From Erythroxylum novogranatense (lineage: Eukaryota; Streptophyta; Magnoliopsida; Malpighiales; Erythroxylaceae): 64,000 bases of DNA. The position numbers and the translations under genes were made by a program. Location: positions 2,976,001 to 3,040,000 of the forward strand of contig CM057224.1 in the NCBI GenBank assembly GCA_029891385.1. Reading direction: 5' to 3'. The notes under the pieces are model-generated. The model saw only the letters and a list, made by a program, of their open reading frames with translations. It made no database searches and was not told the origin of the DNA. Of this stretch, positions 22,234 through 34,300 are shown one piece after another (the first letter of the stretch is position 1; every line of letters starts with the position of its first letter).

Positions 22234-22908
22234 GTGATATCATTTGATGAGTCCGACCTCAATAGAGTAAGTTGCCCTCATGATGATGCCCTCGTGGAAA
22301 ATCTGAACATGGACGGATACGAGGTGAAACGGGTAATGATCGACACGGGCAGCTCGGTCGATTTGCTGTACTATGAGGCCTTCAAGCAAATGAGGGTACC
22401 CGAGGAGCGACTATTACCTACAGACGGCCCCATTAAAGGAGTAACCGGGGCGTCAGCCTATCCGTTCGTCCGGGTGTATTTGAAAGTGAAGTTTGGGCAG
22501 AAACCATGTCAGATAGAAAGGGACGTTGAGTTCCTAGTCGTAAAGTTCCAAGGGGCATATAATGCAATAATCGGGCGAGCTACTCAAAATGCCCTCAGGT
22601 CGGTCGTCTCCACTTACTACCAAGCTATGAAGTTCCCGACACCCCACGGGGTAGGCATTGTCAGGGGTCAACAGAGAATCGCCAGGGAATGTTATTTAGC
22701 GGAGACTAAAATATTAGACGGGGCGGTAGTGCTGACGAGTTCTCTTGATGTAAGAACTGACGATGAGATGGAGAGATTGAACCTAGTAGAAGAAACGCAG
22801 CGGGTGGTACTGGATGAAGCCGACCCTTCTAAGTTCACAAACCTAGGTTCTGAGCTACAGAGGGACCTGGTTAAAGGAATCACAGATCGCTTGGTGGAAA
22901 ACAATTGA
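22234..22908 (+). pseudogene. Tat element protease and linker to RT
   Basis: An open frame of 224 codons within the broken pol. The retropepsin active site is intact (VMIDTGSSVDLLYYEAF), with the flap and C-terminal features GVTGASAYPF and FQGAYNAIIGRATQNAL. After the protease core it runs into the charged linker that precedes RT and ends in a stop at 22908 where RT should follow in frame. The protease is an aspartic peptidase that matures the polyprotein. Confidence 0.88.
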
Positions 22909-22939
22909 TTTTTGGGTACCGAGCGACATGCCCGGAATT

Positions 22940-24180
22940 TCTCGATTAGTCGCATCGCACTCCTTCGGTATTCGGCATGACCGCAGTCGATCAGCAAAAA
23001 GCGATGGCACATGAAGGAGCGACGGAAGTGATCGAGAAGGAAGTAGAAGGTTGCTGGAGGCCGGTTCATCCGAGAGGTCAAATATCCGTAATGGCTTGCC
23101 AATGTTGTTTTGGTGAAAAGAGGAACGACAAGTGGAGAATGTGCATAGATTTCACCGACTTGAACAAAGCATGTCCAAAAGACGGCTTCCTCGCCAAAGA
23201 TCGACCACCTAGTAGACTCCACCTCGGGCCATGAACTACTCGACTTCGGATGCTTTCTGCTATCATCGATCCAAATGAGCACGGAGGATTAAGAAAAATC
23301 GCCTTCATAACCCATCCAAGGCACATATTGCTACCAAGTAATGCCTTTCGGTTTGAAAACGCCGAGGCGACTATCAACGGCTCGTCACGTAAGTCTTTAA
23401 AAAGCAGATGGCGAATCTGTGGAAGCTTATGCGACGATATGGTGGTCAAAAGTAAGACGTCCATGAACATGTACAAGATCTCCGTGAAGTCTTCCGACTT
23501 GAATAAATTCCGATGAAGCTAAACCCGTAAAATGCGTGTTTGGGGTGGCATCCGGAAAATTCCTGGGGTTTATGATCACTCAGTGGGGAATCGAAGCTAA
23601 TCCAGAGAAGATTGAGGCCATCATACAGATGCCTTCGCCGCAATGCCTGAAAGATGTTCAGATATTGACCGGTCGGATAGTTTCACTGAGCAGGTTCATC
23701 TCCAGACTAGGAGACAAGTGCCTCCCGTTTTTCAAAGTCCTGAGGAAAGCGAACATGACCCAGTTCCAATGGTTGGATGAGTGCGAGAAAGCTTTCCAAC
23801 ACTTAAAGCAATACTTGTCCAGCCCTCCTATTCTGCAAAGCCCGGTAGAAGGGGAGAATCTGATCTTATACTTGGCGATTACGGAGGGGTTGATCAGCGC
23901 GGTACTTATCCGATCGGAAGGAAGCGAGCAGCATCCCGTCTACTATGTTAGAAAAGTGTTGACCGGGCCAGAAACGCGATATACGCCAATAGAGAAGCTC
24001 GCCCTCTCCTTGATAATGGCATCCAGAAAGCTGAGGCCTTACTTCCAAAGTCATACTATTGAGGTATGGACCGACCAACCCCTCAGACAGTGCCTTCAAA
24101 AGCCCAAACTTGGTCGGCCGACAAATGGGCGAGAGAACTGGAGAGTTCGATATACAATACAAGCCCCGCACGACCATTAA
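22940..24180 (+). pseudogene. Tat element reverse transcriptase and RNase H
   Basis: RT palm motifs appear in pieces: KWRMCIDFTDLNKACPKDGF (23130-23200), then a frameshifted segment around the F/LPFG and thumb motifs. At 23428-23440 the YADD active site is broken by a one-base deletion (TATGCGACGAT in place of TATGCGGACGAT). From 23530 the frame is open again: KFLGFMITQWGIEANPEKI and the connection domain, then RNase H with LYLAITEGLISAVLIR, HPVYYVRKVL, YTPIEKLALSL and WTDQPLRQ. A stop at about 24178 separates it from the second RNase H. Confidence 0.88.
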
Positions 24181-24186
24181 AGCGCA

Positions 24187-24480
24187 GTGTTGGCGCACTT
24201 CATCGCAGAGATGAGCCAACCGAGCTCGAAGGACGACGGTTCCCTTTGGAGCTTGTTTGTTGATGGATCATCCAATGCCGAGGGATGTGGAGGGAGTAGT
24301 CTTTGGTTAGCCCGCATTTGGAAGAAAAGGTGGAGTACGCCTTCGCTAGAATTCAAAGCCTCCAATAACGAGGCGTAATACGAGGCTCGATAGCGGCCTC
24401 CAACTCGCCAAGGAGATGGAGGTGAAGCACTGAGATATATAGCGACGACCAAGTGGTGGTCGGCGAGTTACAGGCAATAT
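24187..24480 (+). pseudogene. Second (archaeal-type) RNase H domain of the Tat element
   Basis: SLWSLFVDGSSNAEGCGGSS matches the start of the extra RNase H found in Tat elements (WxLFVDGSSN...G). FKASNNEA follows, then a TAA where relatives have E-Y, then IYSDDQVVVGEL-like remnants near 24436-24470. The first catalytic Asp is present; the rest is broken by stops and indels. Confidence 0.8.
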
Positions 24481-24539
24481 GACGCCAAGGGAACAACATG
24501 ATCAAGTATCCGGAGCTAGTAAAGCAGAGTTGAGCAATT

Positions 24540-25910
24540 TGAACAAGACTAATCAGCAGAATAAAACGAGCTCAAAATGCTAAAGCGGATGCGCTCTCGA
24601 AAATGGCTTTCGGCGTGATGCCATAAATAATGTTCGTCGAACGACTAGATCGGCCTAGCATTCGTAAACCGGGAAGTTCTCAACGTAAGTCTTGGTCGGT
24701 CGAGTTGATGTAACCAATTACGCAGCACCTTTTAGAAGGAAAACAACCAAGACGACGAAGCCAAGAAACTAAGAATAAAGGCCGCCGAGTACGCAGAGTT
24801 AACGACGCTCAGATAAGCGGTCTTCACGACCGCACGCTTCGATGCTTGAATGAGGAAGAAGCCGCCGAGCGAGCAATGGTGAAGTCCATGAAGGATGTGC
24901 GGAAATCACATAGGGCAGAATGTTAGCTCACCGATTGATCGACGAAGTACTACTAATAAAATGAGAAGAGATTGTCAGGAAAAGGTCAACCGATGCGAGG
25001 CTCGCCACGTAAACAATGACTGTCTCACCAGCCGACCGAGCGAATGCAAATCGTGAGCCATCCTATCCCTTTCGCTCAGTGGGGAATGAATATACTGGGG
25101 CCTTTCCCTCTCGGTCCCGGGCAAAAGAAATTCCTGATAGTGGCAGTGGAGTATTTCACCAAGTGGGTAGAAGCGGAGTCTGTCGCTACAATCACCGAGA
25201 GGAAGGTGGAAAGTTTCATAAAGAAGAATATACTATGCCGCTTTGGGATGCCTATGGTGTTGGTTACAGATAATGGTTGGCAGTTCAACAACTGCAAGTT
25301 TAGAGATTTCTGCGGCCGACTAAAGATCAAGTTGCGGTTGACTTCGGTAGCCCATCCCTAAAGTAACGGTCTCGCGAAGAACACAAACAAAAAGATAATG
25401 AGCGCCCTCAAGAAGCGCCTGGACGACCGAAAGACCTGGGTGGAAGAAATAGACGAAGTATTGTGGGCATATAGAACCACACCGAATCTGAGCCACGGAG
25501 AGACCCTGCTCAGATGACCTTCGGCGAAGCCCGGTTCCAGTAGCGGCATTGCACAATCGAGGGTGTCGGCCATGAAGAAGAGCGAAATAATGAAGCCCGC
25601 AGAGCGAGCTCGCTCTCCTTAACGAGGATAGAGAAAGGGCAGCCGCTCGCTCAGAAGCCATCAGGCAAAAGGCGACCAATTTCTATAATAGAAGGGTCAA
25701 GCCGAGCGATGTAAAGGTAGGTGGGTACGTCCTACAAAAAAGCTGAGGCGGCTGGGAAGCATCCCGAAAAGCTCGGACAGACGTGGGAATGACCATATCG
25801 AGTGGTAAAGCAAGTCGGGCATGACTCTTACATCCTTAGCGACGAGAAAGGGAAGTTTCTTCCGAGGCCTTGGAACTCACAGAACTTGAAAGCGTTCTAC
25901 CAATAGATAA
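24540..25910 (+). pseudogene. Tat element integrase (catalytic residues mutated)
   Basis: The N-terminal zinc-finger part (24540-25010) is heavily degraded. The core is readable from 25044: HPIPFAQWGMNILGPFPLG, FTKWVEAESVATITERKV and FGMPMVLVTDNGWQFN. The first catalytic Asp is Asn (AAT at 25089-25091). The middle Asp in TDNG remains. The final catalytic Glu is Lys (AAG at 25377-25379), two residues after a lost Gln-to-stop site region at 25359-25361. C-terminal GPYRVVK-like sequence runs to about 25910. The protein would be inactive even without its stops. Confidence 0.85.
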
Positions 25911-26092
25911 GTTTTATTTTAGTTAATCTTTCCTTATTATCTTTTTTGTATACATGTGGGTACCTTTTTTCTGTCCCTGCCAGACAGGTTTTTTAACAGC
26001 TCATGCCTTTATTATCATCAATAAAGCGATTTTCAGATTTCTCGGCAATGAAAAGCTCCATTATACGTGACAAAGAATAAAAATTCAATCAA

Positions 26093-26560
26093 CCATCGCC
26101 ATTGCTTGACATTCTCCATAGACCACCTACGGTCGGTCGGGTCGCCAGGACGAGATCCCTGGGTCCCTCGCCATCGTCATTGCTCGGCATTCTCCATAGA
26201 CCGACTACGGTCGGTCGGGTCGCCAGGACGAGATCCCTGGGTCCCTCGCCATCGCCATTGCTCGGCATTCTCCATAGACCACCTACGGTCGGTCGGGTCG
26301 CCAGGACGAGATCCCTGGGTCCCTCGCCATCGCCATTGCTCGGCATTCTCCATAGACCGACTACGGTCGGTCGGGTCGCCAGGACGAGATCCCTGGGTCC
26401 CTCGCCATCGCCATTGCTCGACATTCTCCACAGATCGACTACGGTCGGTCGGGTCGCCAGGATGAGATCCCTGGGTCCCTCGCCATCGCTATTGCTCGAC
26501 ATTCTCCATAGACCGACTACGGTCGGTCGGGTCGCCAAGACGAGATCCTTGGGACCCCGA
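26093..26560 (+). repeat. Six tandem 78-bp repeats in the Tat 3' region
   Basis: Copies start at 26093, 26171, 26249, 26327, 26405 and 26483. Each has CCATCG.CATTGCT, CATTCTCCA.AGA, TACGGTCGGTCGGGTCGCCA and GAGATCCCTGGGTCCCTCG. Copies differ by only a few bases. The unit is a multiple of three, which keeps frames open on both strands and creates repetitive ORFs with no family resemblance. Tandem repeats in the 3' untranslated part are common in Tat elements. Confidence 0.95.
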
Positions 26561-26699
26561 ATCGAACTCTACTATAAGCCGACTTTGAAATCGGTCGACT
26601 ATGAGCAATTTCATCATAACTCAACATACATTGAAAGTAAAGAGTATGAATACGGAAAGAGACATCAGAAAGAAATAAAGCAAAGGTAAAGATTGTATT

Positions 26700-28950
26700 G
26701 ATAAAAAGTGGCCCTGGTCACAAGCCCGACCAGGTGGGCTTCAAAACTCCGTAGAGGGAGAATACTGGGGAATACAGGGGAACCCCTAATCGGGAGGAAA
26801 AGTCGAAGCGGGGGTAAGTATCATCATGAGAAGCTCGTCCTCCTCGGTCCGAGCTAAGGTCCACTCTTCATTCGGATCGGGCCGGTCCTCCATAGCTCTC
26901 TCCGTCACTTCCTCCAGAGAAAGGCCAAGAGCGGTAGGAAGCAACGGCTCGGCAAACTTCTCGAACGGGACCGTCTGACCCTCCGAACGCAGCGTTATAA
27001 CAATTCTTCAGATCACGAGGGTCAGTCGCAGGAGTACTCAAGCACTCGCCCCGCAAGAACCGCCTCGCCATCGCAGGATCGCCTCAATCCTTTGTTCCTT
27101 CACGGAGGCTTGCACCTCCTTAACATATCCTCGGTTTGGGCATGGTCTCGAGAGATTTCTCCTTGAGCACCCTCTCCGACTCCCACCGCCTCAAGAACAC
27201 TACATACTCCTCGGATAGCTTGCTCCTCGCCGCCATCGCCTTTACCCTTTCGACCTCCTCCTTTGAGGTTTGAGCTCAAGGCGCGCATCTCTTCCTCCCC
27301 GTGTCAACTTGGGCCTTCAAAATACTTGCCGCCTCCCCAGAATCTTCTTCTCCTCCTAAAGAAGAATTCGAGCTCGAGAAGGTCTCTCCTCTTCTACCTT
27401 CGCTCGTCCTTCAGAGCTCAGATCCGCTCCTCAAGATCCCGAACCTCACGGTCCAGAACCTCCAACCGCTGCACCGTCTCGAACGACATCATTGAGCTCC
27501 TCAGGCAAATACGCAAGAGTAGAGACCCCATATCCTTATTGCTCTTCTGGTCTAATTTCTCCCCATCCACGGGAGGAGTAATCATTTCCATGATATGACG
27601 GACAACGCCGACGTCAATAGTTGAGGAGTCCCTGGGCAGCTTGATCAGAGACTCCCACAGCCCGACGTCACCCGCTTGCTCCTTTCCCTTGAGTTGGCCC
27701 AAGGACGGGAGATTGGTCGACCATCAAGGACAAGCACCACCAAAGGGCAAGGAGATCGGTCGGCCACTGGGAACTGGAGATTGGTCGGCAACTCGACGGC
27801 CTCCTCCTCTTCGAGGTCGCTCAACCTCCTCCTCTTCCTCGACATAACCATGCTCGGACAAGTGACGACGACAAAGAAGCGCCGCCAATGGTTCGGGACG
27901 GTAGGAGGAACATCACGCTGCCGGAAGCAATGGGTCGAGCAACCCGCGAACTAGCCTCTCCCTCTCCGCTCGTCCTCTAGCCCCAAGGAACCGCAACCTT
28001 ACGCTACCCTTGGCGGACTTGGAGGGCCGGAAAAGTATTAACTTTGACTATAGCTGACAAACAAAGGAAACAAAGTTAGAAACCGAACCAAAACCTACGA
28101 ATAAAGAAGATAAATCAATCATGAGGGTCAACCAAAGTGGCGCCTTCCTCTCTAGCCCGCCAACTCATGCATGGGGTCAATCAAGAGAGTTGGCCGAGGC
28201 CCCCGCCATACCCCGAGATGAGCCGAGCGGTTATATCGCCAAGCTCCTTTATACGGTTAACTACCTCCGCTCCTCCTCTCGAAAGGAATAGAGTCGATGA
28301 GTCATTCCATCTCTCATTGGGATACCTCCACTGGTGGGACTCGGAAGAAGCCCTGAGGCTTCACGAAGAAGTATTTTGTTCTCCAAATTAAAATTTTACC
28401 AGACGTCCACCGGGCGATACCGAGCATCCTTATACATTAGGAAGGATGTCACCCCGCATCTGACTCGCTCATCCTCGAAGTGGCGCAAGATGTTAACCGA
28501 GGCGACACCAAGTGGTGGTGGCACAACAAGACAAGTCCATTAATGAAACGCCATCCATTCGGAGGATCTCGACTCGGCCTCAATCGATAGTTAGCGACAC
28601 TTCGCTCACGATCAAGACGTCGGTAATCTCAAGCCTCCGACCGAAGAAATACTCGAGATGGCAATCCACCCATCTCTGCCGCTTGAACTCCTCATTCTCG
28701 AAAGCCAACCTAGGCTCCCATCCCGAGAGATACTGTTCTAAGGATCGACCGACGAAACTCTGCCACGACATCTTGAATTTACCTCGACAACTCCTTTACT
28801 ATCACCCGTCTTTCCGCTCCTTTGTTGTAATCTCTTCAACATACCTTAACCTCGACACCGCCATCACCTCGCCCATAACCTCCGACGACCTCCGCTTAAT
28901 GTAATCACTAAGAAACCCCACACCGAGAACCGCTAGATGACATGCTTTCT
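26700..28950 (-). pseudogene. Antisense coding remnant in the Tat 3' region
   Basis: Between the repeats and the 3' LTR the minus strand shows longer, more protein-like open stretches than the plus strand. One is MSWQSFVGRSLEQYLSGWEP to its stop (28771-28580). Another starts MVMSRKRRRLSDLEEEE (27851) and leads into a charged, coiled-coil-like segment (27702-27418, EVLDREVRDLEERI). Extra antisense ORFs downstream of pol are reported for plant Tat elements, and this position fits. No domain was recognised and the frames are broken, so function is unknown. Confidence 0.5.
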
Positions 28951-29622
28951 AAGAGGAATTTAGAAGAGGAGAATGAAGGAAGGAGACGTACCTATTTAAT
29001 GGTAGGGAATCGGAAATTTGAGCGACGCCGAAGAGAACTTCCGAGAATGAGAATAGGGAAAAAACAGAGGAAAGCAAGAAGACGGCAAGAACGAAATGAG
29101 TGCGAAGAAAAGCAAATCGTCCGCCTACTCCAAACATTTATAGGGAAAACTCTCGAATTAGGATCCAACCAAAGCTCGACACGTGGAGAGAATCCGAGCT
29201 ACTCTTGGACACGCGGCACGATCTGGACGGAGACAAATTAGGGTTAATCGAAATTCGGACGGGCGCGAACAGTTGAAAGGACGTCGGGCAAATGGTAACG
29301 CCACAAAGACGATACGTTTGATTACGAATCTTTGTCGACGACGACGCGTCGTCAAATAATAAATGCCTCAAATGCCTTCACGCGCCCGCTAATGGAGACA
29401 ACAAGTCGGCACCCGACCAATTGAAACTACCCGGGCCGTCCTATGGCCGGGCTATAACAGCATTGCTCGACCGATCGATCATTCCATTTAGTCGACCAAT
29501 GACGAAGCTATGTCTCAAGGCTCAACCGATCGTCTCAACCCCGAGTCGCCCTATGACCGAGCTATAAAACCTCTCAGATACTCCTCCGACCCTTCTCTCG
29601 CCGCACTCGAGGTAGGGGCTTA

Positions 29623-30037
29623 TGGTCGGGTCGACCGTGCTGGGCCCGGATCCAGTCAAGACGACCCATGAGCCGATCGGTCCAATCATCGAAGATCAGT
29701 CCTGCGCCTAAAGCCCATGCCCCCTTTCGGTCCATCGGTGAAAAGAGTCTCCCATGCAAACACGTAAAAGACCTAAACCTAACTGCAAAACCATATAAAA
29801 GGTATTATTCTCCCATAATCGAGGTACGAGATCATAACCTAATTTGTTTTCTCTACATTCATCGGTCCCACCTTCACTAGAAAACTCACTTGAGCGTCGG
29901 AGGGGCTAATCGGGACACAACCTCCGACAAGCCTTCCTTGTTTTGCAGGTATATTCAAGTCGAGGAACAACGCAGAAGGTTGCCAACTCATGGATCCAAA
30001 CGGCAACGCACCGTTCAGCCTGAATCCGGCAGAACCA
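29623..30037 (+). repeat. 3' LTR of the Tat element
   Basis: 415 bp, preceded by a purine-rich tract (GAGGTAGGGGCT). It matches the 5' LTR and is followed by the TATAT duplication at 30038-30042. Confidence 0.9.
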
Positions 30038-30205
30038 TATATAAACTCTTTATTTCATTTAGAAATTTTTGGAAAGCAAGAATGCAAGATTCGGATGAGA
30101 TGGCATTTAGTTAGTCGCTGTTGCCTTTCAGGTTGAAAGTGACGAACACAAATGATAAAATAGAAATAACCGGAGAAGATGGATTGAATATGATTATGGG
30201 TATTT
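30038..30205. other. 168-bp spacer between two complete retrotransposons
   Basis: Pre-insertion DNA trapped between the Tat element and copia D. It contains the right TATAT copy at its start and the left TATTT copy of copia D at its end. No gene is recognised. Confidence 0.6.
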
Positions 30206-30463
30206 TGTTGAAATTTGATTCAAAGGTTGAATGCGTATTTCTCTAATTTTTTATTGTGTTTCCTTTATTTAAGCAGTCTTCTTTATTGTTGCAAATAAGT
30301 AGTTTAGTTGTGGGGTTTGATACCCAGATCTTTTTCTGTGTCATTTTTTTTCTGTAAGCCTACCCTCATTTGTTTTATTAGTAAGCATAAGTTGAAAAAA
30401 AAACTTCAGTTCTCTTTTGGCTTTATGTGCTCCGTCTCTTGCTTTATTCACTTATTTCTAACA
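30206..30463 (+). repeat. 5' LTR of copia D
   Basis: 258 bp. Starts TGTTGAAATTTGATTCAAAGG and ends TTTCTAACA next to the degenerate primer site. Confidence 0.88.
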
Positions 30464-30599
30464 TTCTTGATATCAGACCCTGATTTGGTCCTTTGGGCAA
30501 TAGAGTGAAACATGATGTTTGTGTACATTAGGTATTAAGCAAAACTTTTTTTTTGGGCACTAAATGGGAACACACAAGTGGAGTGTGAGAGGAAAAGCA

Positions 30600-31376
30600 G
30601 AGAAGACAACAAATGTTTTCCCATCATCTTCACAGCCACTAGTACCGATTTTCATAGGTGAAAAGTATGAGTATTGGCGTATTAAGATGAAGACTCTTTT
30701 AGGTCTCAAGACCTTTAGAATCTAGTTGAATATGATTTCGTAGACCTAGTATATCCAAATGAAGAGGCAGAAGAAAGATTGAAAGAAGTAAAAAAGAAGG
30801 ATACCAAAGCTTTAATCCTAATTTAACAAGCTGTTCACGAAACAATCTTATCAAGAATTGCAGCAGCAGCAACATTGTTAGAGGCTTAGCAGATTTTGAA
30901 GAAGGAGTTTCAAGGTTTTTCAAAGGTAATGATCGTAAAATTGCAAATTTATCGTCGTGAATTTGAAACCTTGTCTATGAAAAGCAATGAACCTGTTCAA
31001 ACTTAGTTGTCTAGAGTCTCTTCTCTTGTTAATGAAATGAAGTTGTATGGTGAACATATTGTTGCTGCTATTGAGGAATCTCATGATTTATCAAATTATT
31101 CATTTGATAAACTAATGAGTTCCTTGCAAGCTCATGAAGATAGGTTGCTCAGGTCACATGAAAAGAATAAAGAAAAGGTTTTTCAGGTGAAGGGGGAGAT
31201 GCAAGAAAATGTTGGTGGACGTAGTAGCGACAGAAGTGGTATCCGAGGAAGAGGTCGAGAAAGAGGTGGAGGCATAAGCGGATTTAATGAAGAGAGGCCG
31301 AATAGGATCTTTAAATGCTACTACTGTGATAAGCCAGGTCATAGAGAGGCTTATTGCTGGAAAAAAACAGAACGAT
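30600..31376 (+). pseudogene. Copia D gag
   Basis: Plus-strand copia gag with several stops. The N-terminus near 30645-30720 reads PLVPIFIGEKYEYWRIKMKT; a UBN2-like middle follows (SLVNEMKLYGEHI, YSFDKLMSSLQAHEDR at 31020-31150). Then comes a basic Gly/Arg-rich stretch and a CCHC knuckle CYYCDKPGHREAYC at about 31317-31358 with all ligands present. An in-frame stop at 31375-31377 separates it from pol. Confidence 0.85.
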
Positions 31377-31399
31377 AAGAAAAACTAAGCAAGTTTTGT

Positions 31400-34300
31400 A
31401 GAGAAACTCGATGAAGAGAATAAGGTGTTTATGGCTCTTCTTTGTGAGAAAGAGCAATCTAATGATGTTTGGTTTTTGGACAGTAGTTGTTTTAATCACA
31501 TGTGTGGAACAAAGTCATTATTGAAGGAGCTTGATGAGTCTGCTAAAACAGATGTGACGCTAGGAGACAACAAGAAGATTCAAGTTGAAGGCAAAGGTAC
31601 CATTGTTATTAAAACTAGTCAAGGTAATGCTAAAGACTTTACAGGATGTGATGCTTGTTCTTGGTTTATCTCATAATCTACTTAGCATTGGGCAATTAAT
31701 GATTAGTGGATATTCACTTTTGTTTGACGATGGTTTGTGCATTATTATTGCAACGAAATCACAAAATAGCTTGAGTTGGGATATGCGTAGGCGTTGGAGT
31801 GTGTAGATGGTGGTTTGGTGTTGGAAGGTTGAGGTTATTCGGAATGCCTCTATGTGTAATTGTTTTCTCCCCCTTTGTTGGGTTGTTCTTTGTATATACA
31901 CTGTTTCCTTTTGAGTAATTTATTTTCTTTAAAATCTCAAAAAAAAAAAAGATAAGGCAAATTATTACTAAAGTTCCAATAGTTAAAAATAAAATGTTCC
32001 CTCTGAAAGTTTCAATGATTAAGAATTATGCTATGGTTGCTAGTGGTGATAGTGAGACTCAACTATGGCATTTATGTTATTAGTAGTTAAATATTAACGG
32101 ATTAAAGTTGTTGAGTGAAAAAGGAATAGTTTTTGGTTTGCCAAAACTTGATAATCTTGTTTTTTTGTGATTGGTGTATTTATGGAAAACAAAGTAAAAA
32201 GCCTTTTCCTGTTGGAAAGGCTTAGAGGGCCTCTAAGTGTCTTGAGTTAGTGCATGCATGCAGATTTGTGTCGACCTATGAATATAGAATCTCTTGGTGG
32301 TGGTCAACATTTTCTAATATTTACAGATGATTGCAGCCGTATGAGTTGGGTTTATTTTCTGGAAAACAAGTCTGAACCTTTTGACAGATTTAAGAAGTTC
32401 AAAGCAGTTGTGGAAAGAAAAAGTGGTCCTTTAATAAAGACATTGAGAATAGACAGAGGAGGTTAATTTGTTTTAGCTTATTTTAATGTTTTTTATGAGA
32501 AAAATGGGATTTGCAGGGAGCTTACAACACCATACACTCTAGAGCATAACAGTGTAACTGAAAGAAAGAATCAAACTGTGATAAAGATGGCTAGAAGCAT
32601 GATTTAAGCAAAATGTCTTCCCATTTATTTTTGGGCGGAAGCTATTGCAATAGCGGTCTATCTTCTTAATTTGTCTCTTACAAAAGTTGTTCGTAATCAA
32701 ACACCATTTGAGGCTTGGATAGGTAGAAAACCAATGGTAAGTCACTTCAAGGTTTTTAGGCGTATAGCTTATGCTTTGGTCAAAACTCATTTTAGAAATA
32801 TATCTTTGTTGGTTATTGTTCTCAATCTAAAGCATTTAAGCATTATAATACTACTAGTGGCAAGATAAACATAAGCAAGGATGTAGTTTTTAATGAAGAT
32901 GCAAGATGGATTTGGAATGACGAAAATAAAGAGGAGCATATTCAAGTGTTAGAAGATAATATTGAACTACCGCTAAATCTAACACCAACAATTTCCAGCT
33001 CCAGTACTCTTGGAAGGAGCAATTCATAAACTCCTCCAAGGAATTATAAATCCTTGTAGGATATTTATTATTCTTGTATTTTTGCTTTGTGTATTTCAGA
33101 TCCTATTTGTTTTGAAGAAGCTGCAAAAGAGAAAGAATGGTGTAAAGCTATAGAAGAGGAGTTGTTGGCTATTCAAAAAATCATACTTGGGATTTGGTAG
33201 ACTTGCAAGAAGAAAAGAATGTTATTGGGCTCAAATGGGTATTCAGAACTAAATATCATACAGATGGGAGCACTCAAAAACTCAAGGTGGGGTTGGTGGT
33301 AAAGGATTATTCTCAACAGCAAGATGTGGACTACTTTAAAACTTTTTCTCTAGTTGCATACTTTGAAACAGTGAGAACTTTTTTAGCCTAAACTGCTCGA
33401 TTAAATTGACTGGTATACCAATTTGATGTTAAATCCGCCTTTTTGAACGATGACTTGGAAGAAGAAGTTTATGTCTCACAACCTGAAGGATTTGTAGCTA
33501 GTGGTAATGAAGCTAAAGTGTACAGGTTAAAAAAGGCACTTTATGGCTTAAAGCAAGCACTATGAGCATAGTATTTTAAAATTGATTCTTATTTTCAAGA
33601 GAGTGGATTTAAAAGAAGTGAATGAGCCTACGCTTTATTTGAAAAGGAATGGTAAAGATGAATTTCTGGTGGTATGTCTCTACATTGATGATATGATTTA
33701 GGTTTTAGTGAGTTTATAATTGTTGATTTTAAAGCTTGCACGATAAAGAAATTTGAAATGACAGACTTAAGTTTATTGCATTATTTTCTTAGTCCTGAAG
33801 TGAAACAAGGTTTTAATGAGATCTTTATTTCACAAAGAAAATATACAATTGATCTTAAAGAAATTCAATATATGGAATTGCAAAGTAAAAGCTACACCCA
33901 TGAATTTGAACGAAAAAAGTGAGTCAAGATGATAGTGCTGAATTCGTAAATGTAAAATATTTTAGGAGTCTTGTTGGAGGTTTGAACTACTTGTCCCACA
34001 CTAGACCAGATATTGCTTTCTCAGTTGGAGTTGTGTCTAGATTTATGCATAATCCAAGTAAGCCACATCTTGGAGCGGCAAAGATAATTTTGAGATACAT
34101 GACAGGAACTACTGAGCTAGGAATTTGGTATTTCAAGATATCAAATTTTAAACTAATAGGTTACACTGACAGTAATCATACAGGTTGTATGGATGATTAA
34201 AAAAGCACATCTGGTTTCTTGTTTAATCTTAGATCAGGAGTAATTTTATGGAGTTAAAAAAGTAAGAGGTGGTAGCTTTATCATCATTAGAGGCTAAATA

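Larger units (their letters stand above)
20164..30037 (+). mobile_element. Ty3/gypsy retrotransposon, Tat lineage, complete ends with TSD
   Basis: A 9874-bp element with two similar LTRs (TGGTCGGG...GAACCA) and a perfect 5-bp duplication TATAT at 20159-20163 and 30038-30042. Order is LTR, PBS, gag, protease, RT, RNase H, a second (archaeal-type) RNase H, integrase, 78-bp tandem repeats, a long region with antisense coding traces, purine tract, LTR. The second RNase H and extra 3' region are hallmarks of the Tat group. GC content is clearly higher than that of its surroundings. Many stops, frameshifts and active-site changes show it is dead. The LTRs differ by numerous substitutions and indels, so it is not recent. 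Confidence 0.93.

Noticed and set aside
26093..26560. CRISPR-like regular repeat pattern
   Set aside because: Repeats are contiguous without unique spacers, lie in a plant retrotransposon and have no cas genes; this is a tandem repeat.
26067..26689. Long repetitive ORFs on both strands over the 78-bp array, up to 195 codons
   Set aside because: They are open only because the repeat unit is a multiple of three with no stop; opposite strands and several frames are open alike and no protein family fits.
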